Shown here in pieces: positions 1 through 8,244 of a DNA stretch of 64,000 nt; position 1 is the stretch's first letter; each line of letters opens with the position of its first letter. The stretch comes from Methylophilales bacterium LSUCC0135. GTDB lineage: Bacteria > Pseudomonadota > Gammaproteobacteria > Burkholderiales > Methylophilaceae. The notes beneath the pieces were generated by a model. It ran no database searches, was not told the origin of the DNA, and saw only the letters and a program-made list of their open reading frames with translations. The position numbers were made by a program, and so were the translations under genes. The stretch covers positions 139,433 to 203,432 of the forward strand of contig MCAW01000003.1 in the NCBI GenBank assembly GCA_001704575.1, given 5' to 3'.

Positions 1-1
1 G

Positions 2-2560
2 CCTGCGCACAAGACGCTGGAGAATTTCAACGATTATTTGTGCGAAATTATCGGCTACAGCCGCGAGGAGCTGACCGGCAAAAGCTGTCTGGACTTTACC
101 CATCCCGATGATATGAAGGCCGATATCAGAGAGTTTTCACGCATCACGGATGGCAGTTCCGACGGCTATGTCATGGAGAAGCGGTTTTTCCGCAAAGATG
201 GCAGCGAGATAGTGGCCGTGGTCGATACCAAGTGCATACGCAACCAGGACGGTTCGGTGCGTTATCTTTTTGCAACGGCCCAGGACATTACCCGGCACAA
301 GGCCGCCGAGGCAAGAATCCAGCGCTTGAGCCGGCTTTATTCGGTGCTGTCGCAATGTAACCAGTCGATTGTGAGGCTCACTTCCGAACAGGCTTTGTAC
401 GACAAAATCTGCGAAACCGCCGTGACCGAGGGCGCTATGCGTATGGCCTGGATCGGGATGATCAATGGTGAAACTTCCATGGTCGAGCCAGTAGCCAGTT
501 TCGGCGACGATATCGGCTATCTCGCTGATATCCAGATTTCCTGCGATGCGGCCAGCCCTTACGGCAACGGGCCTACCGGTGTAGCGATCCGGCAGAATCA
601 GCCCTACTGGTGTCAGGACTATTCGGCAGACATGATACTGGCGCCGTGGGCGCAGAAAAGTGCCGGCATGTGGGGCTCTTCTGCCGCCATTCCGATCACG
701 CGCGGCAGCGTGGTGGTCGGGACACTGAATATTTACGCTTCGGAAAAACAGGCTTTCGATGAAGATTCCAAGAGTCTGCTGATGGAAATGGCGGTTGATA
801 TCGGTTTCGCACTGGATAATTTTGACAAGGAGAATTTCCGCACGATTGCCGAAGCGCAGCTGATGGAAAGCGAATCCAAATTTCACCTGTTGTTCGACCA
901 AAGTCCGGATGGATTGCTGATTATCGACCGCGAAGAAATCATTGAATGCAACCCGGCCGCAATCGATCTGATCGGTTACAGCCTCGACGATATCCTGCAC
1001 GCAAAACCCTGGGCTTTTGCGCCCGATTTCCAGCTGGACGGGATCAGTAGCGAAGACAGAATGCAGGAAATGCTGGATGAGACCAGAGATAGGGGGCGCT
1101 GCCGTTTTGAATGGCTGCATCAGCGCGCGGGGCAGGAGGCAGTGCCGCTGGAAGTGACCATGGTGGCGATTACGCTCAAAGGCAGGCAGGTGTTCTACAG
1201 CACCTGGCGCAACATCTCAGAACAGAAGAATGCCGAGGCGCGTATCCGTTACCTGGCGCAGTATGACGTGCTGACCAATCTGCCCAACCGTACCCTGCTG
1301 ACCGATCGCGTCAATCAGGCCATCAACATCGCCCAGCGCAATCAGCAGAACCTGTCTCTGATGTTCTTCGATCTGGACCGTTTCAAGAATGTCAACGATT
1401 CGCTCGGCCACGGCACCGGCGATGAGTTACTGATCCAGGTATCGAAACGTCTGAGCGCGGTGGTTCGCGAGCAGGATACGGTATCGCGGCTGGGCGGCGA
1501 CGAGTTCGTCATCCTGCTGCTGGACACCAGTGAAGAGGGTGCGGCGCGGGTGGCGAAAAAACTGATGGCGGCCGTCTCCGAGCCCTATCATATCGATCAC
1601 CACGAAATCACCATCACCTCGTCCATCGGTATTGCGGTTTATCCGGATGACGGCAGAAATTTCGATGATTTGCTGAAATCCGCCGATATCGCTATGTATC
1701 GCGCCAAACGCTCAGGCCGCAACAATTATCACTTCTTTACCATGAAGATGCAGGAAGACACGCTGCGAGTGATGCAGTTGACGGCAGCCCTGCATCAGTC
1801 GATTGACCTCAATCAGCTATCGCTGAATTTCCAGCCGCAACTTTCGGTGCGTGACGGCAGCATCGTCGGCGCCGAAGTGTTGTTGCGCTGGCAGCATCCG
1901 GAGTTCGGGCCGGTTTCGCCGGCTGAATTCATTCCGGTTGCCGAGGATACCGGCGACATTCTGAGGATAGGCGAATGGGTGTTGCAACAGACCATCAGGC
2001 AGCTGAAAAAGTGGCACAAGCAGGGCATGGCGGGACTCAAGCTTGCTGTCAATCTTTCTGCGGTGCAGTTCCGTCACCCGCATTTGCCGGACATGATCTC
2101 CCAGTTGCTGGCTGACGAAGAACTGCCTGCCGAGTTTCTTGAGCTGGAACTGACCGAGAGCGTTTCAATGGACGACCCGGCGGCAGCGGTGGAAATGATG
2201 GACAAGCTGGCCAGTTTGGGCGTGCGCATGTCGATCGACGACTTCGGTACCGGCTATTCCTCGCTAAGTTATCTCAAGCGATTCAAAGCGTACAAACTGA
2301 AAATCGACCAGTCGTTTGTTCGCGATATCATGGTCGATGTCGATGACCGGGCCATCGTGCAATCCATCATCTCACTGGCAAAAAGCCTGGGCATGAAAAC
2401 GATTGCAGAGGGTGTGGAGACCCAGGAACAGATGGATTTTCTGCGGCATAGCAGTTGCGACGAATTGCAGGGCTATCACTTCAGCCATCCGCTCACTGCG
2501 GCCGGGTTCGAGAAGTTCTACAAAAGGCACCAGCCGGCCATGTATGTGAAAGCTGACTGA
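2..2560 (+). CDS. PAS-GAF-PAS-GGDEF-EAL cyclic-di-GMP signalling protein (5' end outside window)
   Basis: The open frame runs from base 2 with no start needed, so the gene begins left of the window; the TTG at 38 lies inside a PAS domain and is not the real start. About 852 residues are visible: PAS (1-100), GAF (125-265), PAS (280-400), GGDEF (410-570), EAL (585-835). The GGDEF motif is intact (RLGGDEF, near base 1493), which predicts diguanylate cyclase activity. The EAL signature reads EVL (near base 1873), a variant found in active phosphodiesterases, and the later DDFGTGYSSL motif is present. No transmembrane segment is visible, but the missing N-terminus could hold one. It may make, degrade or sense c-di-GMP; the input signal cannot be told from the sequence. 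Confidence 0.93.
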   Translation, partial: PAHKTLENFNDYLCEIIGYSREELTGKSCLDFTHPDDMKADIREFSRITDGSSDGYVMEKRFFRKDGSEIVAVVDTKCIRNQDGSVRYLFATAQDITRHKAAEARIQRLSRLYSVLSQCNQSIVRLTSEQALYDKICETAVTEGAMRMAWIGMINGETSMVEPVASFGDDIGYLADIQISCDAASPYGNGPTGVAIRQNQPYWCQDYSADMILAPWAQKSAGMWGSSAAIPITRGSVVVGTLNIYASEKQAFDEDSKSLLMEMAVDIGFALDNFDKENFRTIAEAQLMESESKFHLLFDQSPDGLLIIDREEIIECNPAAIDLIGYSLDDILHAKPWAFAPDFQLDGISSEDRMQEMLDETRDRGRCRFEWLHQRAGQEAVPLEVTMVAITLKGRQVFYSTWRNISEQKNAEARIRYLAQYDVLTNLPNRTLLTDRVNQAINIAQRNQQNLSLMFFDLDRFKNVNDSLGHGTGDELLIQVSKRLSAVVREQDTVSRLGGDEFVILLLDTSEEGAARVAKKLMAAVSEPYHIDHHEITITSSIGIAVYPDDGRNFDDLLKSADIAMYRAKRSGRNNYHFFTMKMQEDTLRVMQLTAALHQSIDLNQLSLNFQPQLSVRDGSIVGAEVLLRWQHPEFGPVSPAEFIPVAEDTGDILRIGEWVLQQTIRQLKKWHKQGMAGLKLAVNLSAVQFRHPHLPDMISQLLADEELPAEFLELELTESVSMDDPAAAVEMMDKLASLGVRMSIDDFGTGYSSLSYLKRFKAYKLKIDQSFVRDIMVDVDDRAIVQSIISLAKSLGMKTIAEGVETQEQMDFLRHSSCDELQGYHFSHPLTAAGFEKFYKRHQPAMYVKAD

Positions 2561-2627
2561 TGCACCATCGCCCGAAGCGGCAAAATTTGGTTATCATCAA
2601 AGCCATTTGAAACAAGACTGTTCCGCC

Positions 2628-3263
2628 ATGAAAACTGCACTGATTACCGACGCGATTGACGCCGTTCACGCCGCCATTCTTGCCCATGAATCCGAGATCG
2701 AGTCGCTGGATCGCGCCATCGGCGACGGCGATCATTTCGTCAACCTCAAGCGTGGGCTTTCGACCCTGTCCGCCATGCGCGAAGAGCTGCTGCCGCTGGC
2801 GCCGGATTTTGCCCTGCAGAAAATGGGCATGAAGCTGCTGTCGACCATCGGCGGCGCGTCCGGCCCGTTGTTTGCGAGCTTTTTTATGGCGATGGCGGCC
2901 AGCATGAAGACGCAGGGCGATGATGGGAATGCGGCCGTTGCTACCGCTTTCGCTGCCGGCGTTGAGTCGATCAAGCAGCGCGGCAAAGCCGGGCTCGGCG
3001 AAAAAACCATGCTCGACGTGCTGATTCCGGTGGCTGATGTATTCAGCCGCAAGACGGCCGAACATGCCGCGATGCCGGAACTGCTCGCCGCCATAGAGGC
3101 CAGTGCCGAGGCTGGCATGTTGTCCACGCGCGATCTGGTGGCGACCAAGGGGCGTGCTGCCTTTCTCGGCGAGCGTGCCATCGGCCATATCGATGCCGGT
3201 GCCAAGAGTACGCAAGTCATGATCAGCGCCGTTTGCCGGATGCTCGAACAAAGTCAGAAATAA
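2628..3263 (+). CDS. dhaL: Dihydroxyacetone kinase subunit DhaL
   Basis: A 211-residue protein of the DhaL (ATP/ADP-binding) family, which hands phosphate to dihydroxyacetone held on DhaK. The nucleotide/Mg site appears as IGDGDHF near residue 25, with SGPLF and GGAS segments further on, and the length is normal for the family. The ATG at 2628 is preferred to the TTG at 2607 because homology begins there. It ends 10 bases before dhaK, so the two form an operon in the order dhaL-dhaK. No dhaM (the PTS phosphodonor subunit) is nearby, so the phosphate source (PTS elsewhere or ATP directly) is unresolved. Confidence 0.9.
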   Translation: MKTALITDAIDAVHAAILAHESEIESLDRAIGDGDHFVNLKRGLSTLSAMREELLPLAPDFALQKMGMKLLSTIGGASGPLFASFFMAMAASMKTQGDDGNAAVATAFAAGVESIKQRGKAGLGEKTMLDVLIPVADVFSRKTAEHAAMPELLAAIEASAEAGMLSTRDLVATKGRAAFLGERAIGHIDAGAKSTQVMISAVCRMLEQSQK

Positions 3264-3273
3264 GGAAAACACC

Positions 3274-4263
3274 ATGAAAATATTCGTTAATGATGTCGAC
3301 AACCTGCTGACCGAGAGCCTTTCCGGCTTTGCTGCCGCACACCATGATCTGGTCAGTTTGCAGCTGGATCCGCATTACCTGACGCGCGCGCAGAAAGCCG
3401 TCAACAAGGTCGCGCTGATTTCCGGCGGTGGTTCCGGCCACGAGCCGCTGCATACCGGGTTTATCGGCCATGGCATGCTCGATGCGGCCTGCCCGGGCCA
3501 CGTATTCACCTCGCCGACGCCGGATCAGATGCTGGCTGCCGCAGAAGCAGTGGAATCCGGCAAGGGCGTGCTGTTCATCGTCAAGAACTATGCCGGCGAT
3601 GTGATGAATTTTGAAATGGCGGCCGAAATGCTGCCGTTCGAAAGCGCGACCATATTGACCAGCGACGACGTTGCCGTGGAAAACTCGACCTGGACGACCG
3701 GCCGACGCGGCGTTGCCGGTACCGTCATTGTCGAGAAATGTGTCGGTAGCCTGGCCGAGGCCGGTGCCGACCTCGCAGCCTGCAAGGCGCTCGGCGACAA
3801 GGTCAACCGCAGTACCGCATCCATGGGCGTGGCGTTGAGTAGCTGCACCGTCCCGGCAGCGGGGCGGCCGACTTTCGATATCGGCGACAGCGAGCTGGAA
3901 ATGGGGGTCGGCATTCATGGCGAACCGGGGCGCAGACGGGAGGCCATGCGTACTGCCGACGAGATTGTCGCCGATCTGGTCAACGCGATTCTGCAAGACC
4001 TGAAACCGGCTGCGGGCAGCGAAGTCTTGCTAATGATTAACGGGTTTGGCGCGACGCCTTCCATGCAGCTTTACCTGCTCTACCACAGTGCGGCAAAACT
4101 GCTAACGGCGCACGGCCTCAGCGTCGTCCGTTCGCTGGTCGGCAACTACACCACCGCGCTGGATATGGCGGGTGCGTCAGTGACGGTGTGCGTACTGGAT
4201 GAAGAAATCAAACAGCATTGGGATAGTCCGGTGCATACTGCCGCCCTTCGTTGGGGCTGTTGA
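3274..4263 (+). CDS. dhaK: Dihydroxyacetone kinase subunit DhaK
   Basis: A 329-residue DhaK subunit, which binds dihydroxyacetone covalently through a histidine. The signature GGGSGHEP is at residues 51-58 (His56), and the candidate covalent histidine sits in GVGIHGEPG (His215). It is somewhat shorter than enterobacterial DhaK (about 356). An AGGA-type ribosome site (aaggaaaacacc) precedes the ATG. It is co-transcribed with dhaL just upstream and followed by a repeat-rich gap. In a C1-using organism dihydroxyacetone could come from formaldehyde or glycerol metabolism; this is inference only. Confidence 0.92.
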   Translation: MKIFVNDVDNLLTESLSGFAAAHHDLVSLQLDPHYLTRAQKAVNKVALISGGGSGHEPLHTGFIGHGMLDAACPGHVFTSPTPDQMLAAAEAVESGKGVLFIVKNYAGDVMNFEMAAEMLPFESATILTSDDVAVENSTWTTGRRGVAGTVIVEKCVGSLAEAGADLAACKALGDKVNRSTASMGVALSSCTVPAAGRPTFDIGDSELEMGVGIHGEPGRRREAMRTADEIVADLVNAILQDLKPAAGSEVLLMINGFGATPSMQLYLLYHSAAKLLTAHGLSVVRSLVGNYTTALDMAGASVTVCVLDEEIKQHWDSPVHTAALRWGC

Positions 4264-4280
4264 GAAAGCACTTGTTTATT

Positions 4281-4423
4281 CGTCATACCGGCGCAGGCCG
4301 GTATCCAGTGCCTTTTTTTAACTGGGTTCCGGCCTTCGCCGGAACGACAAAACCGAATAAATCAGCGCTTCCTTAAACCCTGATGTCATTCCGGAAACTG
4401 TGAAGCGGTTATCCGGAATCCAG
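4281..4423. repeat. REP-like palindromic repeat cluster
   Basis: Three related units lie between dhaK and rbgA. A forward copy is at 4281-4310 (gtcataccggcgcaggccgg core), an inverted copy at 4320-4347 (ggttccggccttcgccgg core), and a degenerate forward copy at 4384-4423 (gtcattccgg...ccggaatccag). The first two can fold into one long hairpin, which could end or stabilise the dhaLK transcript. This is the GTCATTCCGG...CCGGAATCCAG class of intergenic repeat common in Proteobacteria. Confidence 0.8.
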
Positions 4424-4454
4424 TGGTTTTCAAGATGTCGTCGTGCCCGGCAGA

Positions 4455-5366
4455 TCAATCCAGATAATCAGTAGCCGGGGTTTCGTTTTCTGCTTCGATC
4501 TGCCTTGCCACGCGCGCCATCATGTGGCGGCGCGATTCCGGCGTTTCCAGGCTGATGCGCCCCAGCGCGCCGCTGCGGTAATCGACCAGAAAAGCCATCG
4601 CGGTTTTTTCCATGTCGAATTCGCCGCCCTTGAGCCGGTAGCCGCGGCGTTTGGCGACGGCTTCCAGCAGGTCGACATTGTCCATGCTGCCGCAATCGAT
4701 CTTGTAACGGGCGTTGAGCAGGGCAGGGTAGCGTTCGAGCAATATCTCCGCCAGAAACAGGGCAACATCCTCATCAATCACTGCGTTGCGGCCGATTGCA
4801 TGACTCGCTGCCAGCATGTAGCCATCCGATTCATAAGCGATCTTCGGCCACATCATGCCCGGCGTATCGGTAATGCTCATGGTCTCGCTCAGGTCGAAAC
4901 GCTGTTGCGATTTGGTCACCGCCGGCTCGTCGCCAACCTTGGCAATGCGACGGTTGAGCAGGGCGTTCATCAGTGTCGATTTGCCGACATTGGGGATGCC
5001 CATGATCATCATGCGCAAGGGCTTCAAATGGCTACCGCGATGCGGCGCCAGCTGCTGACAAAGCCCCGGGATTTTTTTGGCATCGCCCGGTTTCTTGCAC
5101 GACAGTGCCACCGCCCTGACGCCTTCCTGCTGGTTGAAATGGTGCAGCCAGGCTTGCGTCGCATCCGGGTCGGCGAGATCGGCCTTGTTCAGTATCTTCA
5201 GATTCGGCCGCTGACGGAACAAGCGCATTTCCTCGATCATCGGGTTATGACTCGCCTCCGGCACGCGTGCGTCCAACACCTCGATCACCACGTCGATGAA
5301 CTCCATGGTTTCGGCCGCTTTCTTGCGGGCTTGGGTCATGTGGCCCGGGAACCATTGTATGGTCAT
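4455..5366 (-). CDS. rbgA: Ribosome biogenesis GTPase RbgA/YlqF
   Basis: A 303-residue circularly permuted GTPase of the YlqF/RbgA family, which takes part in late 50S subunit assembly. The permuted order is visible: the G4 motif NKAD comes first (residue ~65), then G1 GIPNVGKST (~125), then G3 DTPG. The N-terminal MTIQWFPGHM is the family hallmark and fixes the start at the ATG at 5366; the open frame extends 35 codons upstream without homology. It is transcribed alone on the minus strand, divergent from the methyltransferase gene at 5540. Confidence 0.93.
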   Translation of the reverse strand: MTIQWFPGHMTQARKKAAETMEFIDVVIEVLDARVPEASHNPMIEEMRLFRQRPNLKILNKADLADPDATQAWLHHFNQQEGVRAVALSCKKPGDAKKIPGLCQQLAPHRGSHLKPLRMMIMGIPNVGKSTLMNALLNRRIAKVGDEPAVTKSQQRFDLSETMSITDTPGMMWPKIAYESDGYMLAASHAIGRNAVIDEDVALFLAEILLERYPALLNARYKIDCGSMDNVDLLEAVAKRRGYRLKGGEFDMEKTAMAFLVDYRSGALGRISLETPESRRHMMARVARQIEAENETPATDYLD

Positions 5367-5450
5367 ATCTATCGCATCCGTTCTGTACGAACCAGCATTA
5401 TCCCACGATGATTCATGTTGCCGGTAAAATGCAGGAACCTTAATTCTCGC

Positions 5451-5529
5451 CACAGAGATCACAGAGATCACAGAGACCGGTAAATGGAGAGCGAAGGTTT
5501 TCTCTGTGTACTCTGTGATCTCTGTGGTT
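5451..5529. repeat. Inverted CACAGAGATCACAGAG-type intergenic repeat
   Basis: Left arm 5451-5480 (cacagagatcacagagatca...) and right arm 5499-5529 (ttctctgtgtactctgtgat...) are near-perfect reverse complements around a ~20-base loop. The left arm holds a tandem 10-mer (cacagagatca). The element lies in the divergent gap between rbgA and the methyltransferase gene and ends about 10 bases before the latter's ATG, so it probably forms part of that mRNA leader. Confidence 0.8.
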
Positions 5530-5539
5530 AAAAGCTTTT

Positions 5540-6367
5540 ATGACCAATATCCCGGAAATCAAGCCCAACCAGTCGATCGAGCTGTTGAAGGCGCTGCATA
5601 TCCTGACGCGCGACGGCAAGCTCAATCAGGATAGCCGCCGCAAACTGAAGCAGGTTTACCATCTCTATCATTTCATCGAGCCTTTGCTGGAGGAGGTGAT
5701 GACAGAAAATCCGGAGGCTGTGCTGGTGGACCACGGGGCCGGAAAATCCTATCTCGGGTTTATCCTTTACGATCTTTTCATGAAGCAGCGATCCGGCGGT
5801 CGCGTCGTCGGTATCGAGACGCGCGCCGAGCTGGTGCAGAAATCACGCGAGCTGGCGCAGCAGTTGGGTTTTGACCGGATGGCGTTCATGCATCTCAGTG
5901 TGGAGGAGTCGATCCGTTCGCAGGATTTGCCGCCGCGTGTCGATATTGTCACCGCCTTGCATGCCTGCAATACCGCGACGGACGACGCCATCCGTTTCGG
6001 TTTGCAGAAGCAGGCGAAATTCATGGTATTGGTGCCTTGCTGCCAGGCCGAGGTAGCCGAAGTGTTGCGGCGCCACAAGAATGAATCGTTCGGCAAGACG
6101 CCGTTGTCGGAAATCTGGCGTCACCCCATACATACGCGCGAATTCGGCAGCCAGATCACCAATGTGCTGCGTTGCCTGCAACTTGAGTCGCACGGTTATC
6201 AGGTGACGGTCACCGAGCTGGTCGGCTGGGAGCACTCGATGAAAAACGAGTTGATCATTGCGCGCTACACCAACAACCCGCGCAGGAACGCCCGGCAAAG
6301 GCTGGAGCAGATTCTGCATGAGCTCAATCTGGAGACGTTGCGCATGAGATTTCTGGAACCCGCATAA
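5540..6367 (+). CDS. Class I SAM-dependent methyltransferase, substrate unknown
   Basis: A 275-residue protein with a Rossmann methyltransferase core. The SAM-binding glycine-rich loop is VDHGAGKSYLG (residues ~62-72), followed by an acidic end of the next strand (GIETR), and a late motif VPCCQAE (~158) like that of the Methyltransf_32/GSTCD-type group. No typical ribosome site precedes the ATG; the intergenic inverted repeat runs almost up to it. The stop codon overlaps the nnr start by one base, so the two genes are translationally coupled. The substrate (RNA, protein or small molecule) cannot be told. Confidence 0.72.
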   Translation: MTNIPEIKPNQSIELLKALHILTRDGKLNQDSRRKLKQVYHLYHFIEPLLEEVMTENPEAVLVDHGAGKSYLGFILYDLFMKQRSGGRVVGIETRAELVQKSRELAQQLGFDRMAFMHLSVEESIRSQDLPPRVDIVTALHACNTATDDAIRFGLQKQAKFMVLVPCCQAEVAEVLRRHKNESFGKTPLSEIWRHPIHTREFGSQITNVLRCLQLESHGYQVTVTELVGWEHSMKNELIIARYTNNPRRNARQRLEQILHELNLETLRMRFLEPA

Positions 6368-7854
6368 TGGCCGATCCCATGAATTTTCACACCCCGCTTT
6401 ACTTTGCTGCTGATATACGGCGGCAGGAGCAGGCATGTGCCGGTCAGCCGTTGATGGAGTTGGCGGGCCGTGCGATTGCCAATTATGTGCAGGGCCTGCT
6501 GCCCGATGTGCAGTCCTCGGTTCTGTTGCTGGCAGGTCCCGGCAACAACGGCGGCGATGCCTTGGTCGCGGCCAGATTGCTGCGCGATATATACCGCGTC
6601 GCGCTGGTGTTCTGTGGCGATACCAACAAACTGCCTGCCGATGCAGCCGCTGCGTGCCGACACTGGCAGGAATCCGGCGGCGAACTGCTGACTGACATTC
6701 CGGCCGGCGAATGGGATCTGGTGATTGACGGCCTGTTCGGCATCGGGCTCGGCAAGCCGCTGAGCGGGCGACCTGCCGAACTTGTAGTGCAGGTCAACCG
6801 TCTCGGCAGCAAAGTGCTGGCTATCGACATCCCCAGCGGCCTCTGCGCCGACAGCGGCAAGGTCATGGGCGCTGCCATTCATGCTGACTGCACCATGACC
6901 TTTCTCGGTCTCAAGCCCGGCCTTTTTACCCTGGACGGCCCCGATCATGCCGGCACGGTCGTGCTCGAAATGCTCGGTACCGAGCCTGTGCAAGCGCCTG
7001 CCGGGTATCTGCTGGAGCAGGAAGATGTCATCTGCTGGCTGCAACCGCGCCGGAGGAATTCCAACAAGGGCAGTTACGGCAATGTTGCTGTGATCGGTGG
7101 CGCTACGCAAATGAGCGGCGCAGCGATACTGGCGGCCAGAGCCGCGCTGTTGCTTGGCGCCGGACGGGTCTATGCCGGCTTGTCGGCGCCGGATGCGCCT
7201 GCTTTCGACATGATGATGCCGGAGTTGATGCTGCGGCGGGCTGCTGATATCGGCAAACTGTCTGCGCTCGATTGTCTCGTCATCGGCCCGGGCATGGGCT
7301 GCAGCGATGAGGCTGCCAGCCTGCTTGCAGATGCGATCCGCAGCACGTCAACGCTGGTGCTGGATGCCGATGCGCTCAATCTGCTGGCCGGCGCCAATCC
7401 GCTCAAGGAGCGCTGCGCTGAACTGGAAGGCGTCAGCATCGTGACGCCGCACCCGGGCGAGGCCGCCCGCATGCTGGGTGTCAGCGTGAATGAGGTGCAG
7501 CAGGATCGAATCGCCGCTGCGCTGAACATCGCGCAGGATTATCAGGCCATCACCGTGCTCAAGGGCTGTGGCAGCGTGATTGCAACGCCGGAGGGGCGCT
7601 GGTGGATCAACCACAGCGGCAACCCCGGACTTGCCAGCGCCGGCATGGGCGATGCGCTGTCCGGCATGATCGCGGCGTTGGTTGCGCAGGGACTTTCTGC
7701 CGAACAGGCGGCCCTGCTGGGCGTCCATCTGCACGGTGCTGCTGCCGATGCGCTGGTGTCGCAGAGCTTGGGACCGGTCGGATTGACTGCCAGTGAAGTG
7801 GCGATGGAGGCGCGTCATCTGCTCAATCACTGGCAGGAATGGAGCAAGTCCTGA
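6367..7854 (+). CDS. nnr: Bifunctional NAD(P)H-hydrate repair enzyme Nnr
   Basis: A 495-residue fusion of NAD(P)HX epimerase (YjeF_N, residues ~10-215) and ADP-dependent NAD(P)HX dehydratase (~230-490), which repairs hydrated NADH/NADPH. The epimerase has GPGNNGGDAL near residue 57 and a Lys/Asp-rich site at DGLFGIGL. The dehydratase has the VTPHPGE and NPGLASAGMGDALSG motifs of the ribokinase-like fold. Length and domain order match the E. coli enzyme. The ATG overlaps the upstream methyltransferase stop by one base. A repeat cluster follows. Confidence 0.95.
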   Translation: MADPMNFHTPLYFAADIRRQEQACAGQPLMELAGRAIANYVQGLLPDVQSSVLLLAGPGNNGGDALVAARLLRDIYRVALVFCGDTNKLPADAAAACRHWQESGGELLTDIPAGEWDLVIDGLFGIGLGKPLSGRPAELVVQVNRLGSKVLAIDIPSGLCADSGKVMGAAIHADCTMTFLGLKPGLFTLDGPDHAGTVVLEMLGTEPVQAPAGYLLEQEDVICWLQPRRRNSNKGSYGNVAVIGGATQMSGAAILAARAALLLGAGRVYAGLSAPDAPAFDMMMPELMLRRAADIGKLSALDCLVIGPGMGCSDEAASLLADAIRSTSTLVLDADALNLLAGANPLKERCAELEGVSIVTPHPGEAARMLGVSVNEVQQDRIAAALNIAQDYQAITVLKGCGSVIATPEGRWWINHSGNPGLASAGMGDALSGMIAALVAQGLSAEQAALLGVHLHGAAADALVSQSLGPVGLTASEVAMEARHLLNHWQEWSKS

Positions 7855-8231
7855 CCACAGGGTAACCCTGATTTACTACAAGCTTGTCTTTGCGAGCCCG
7901 TCAGGGCGCGGCAATCCATACCTCGTCACTCCAGCGCATCTGAACAACCAACTCTCAGGGCACAACGCCAGGGTTGCATCTGCCCGTCACTGCGAGCCCG
8001 TCAGGGCACGGTAATCCATACAGTTTGTCATTGCGAGGGCGTAGCCCGCGGCAATCCATGGGTTGTGGTTTTTGACCGGCTGGACTGTGGCAAGGAATCA
8101 CGCGGTTAACCGCGTTGATTGCATGGACAAGACCCATGCGGTCTCATACCCTGACGGGTTCGCAATGACGGTTTCTTGTTTTTGCGCGCGCGCAGACCGT
8201 CGCAACCCGGAAGCCGCCGCAAGGCGCATGC
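7855..8231. repeat. REP-like repeat cluster in a gene-free gap between nnr and hrpA
   Basis: The gap contains no credible gene. It holds at least four copies of a GTCATTGCGAG...GGCAATCCAT element: forward at 7885-7920, 7985-8022 and 8027-8060, and an inverted, partly degenerate copy at 8143-8170. Copies 1 and 2 share the inner palindrome gagcccgtcagggc, while copy 3 has gagggcgtagcccgcgg. The short frames called across the gap are translations of the repeat. The unit type differs from the cluster after dhaK. Confidence 0.8.
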
Positions 8232-8244
8232 TAAAATCGCGCCT
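8232..8244 (+). promoter_or_regulatory. Candidate -10 box for hrpA
   Basis: TAAAAT at 8232-8237 lies 7 bases before the GTG at 8245, so a transcript from this box would begin at or next to the start codon. No clear -35 is visible. Confidence 0.35.

Noticed and set aside
7885-8170. CRISPR-like spacing of repeats before hrpA
   Set aside because: Units are degenerate, in mixed orientation and unequally spaced, with internal palindromes and no cas gene nearby; they are REP-type elements.
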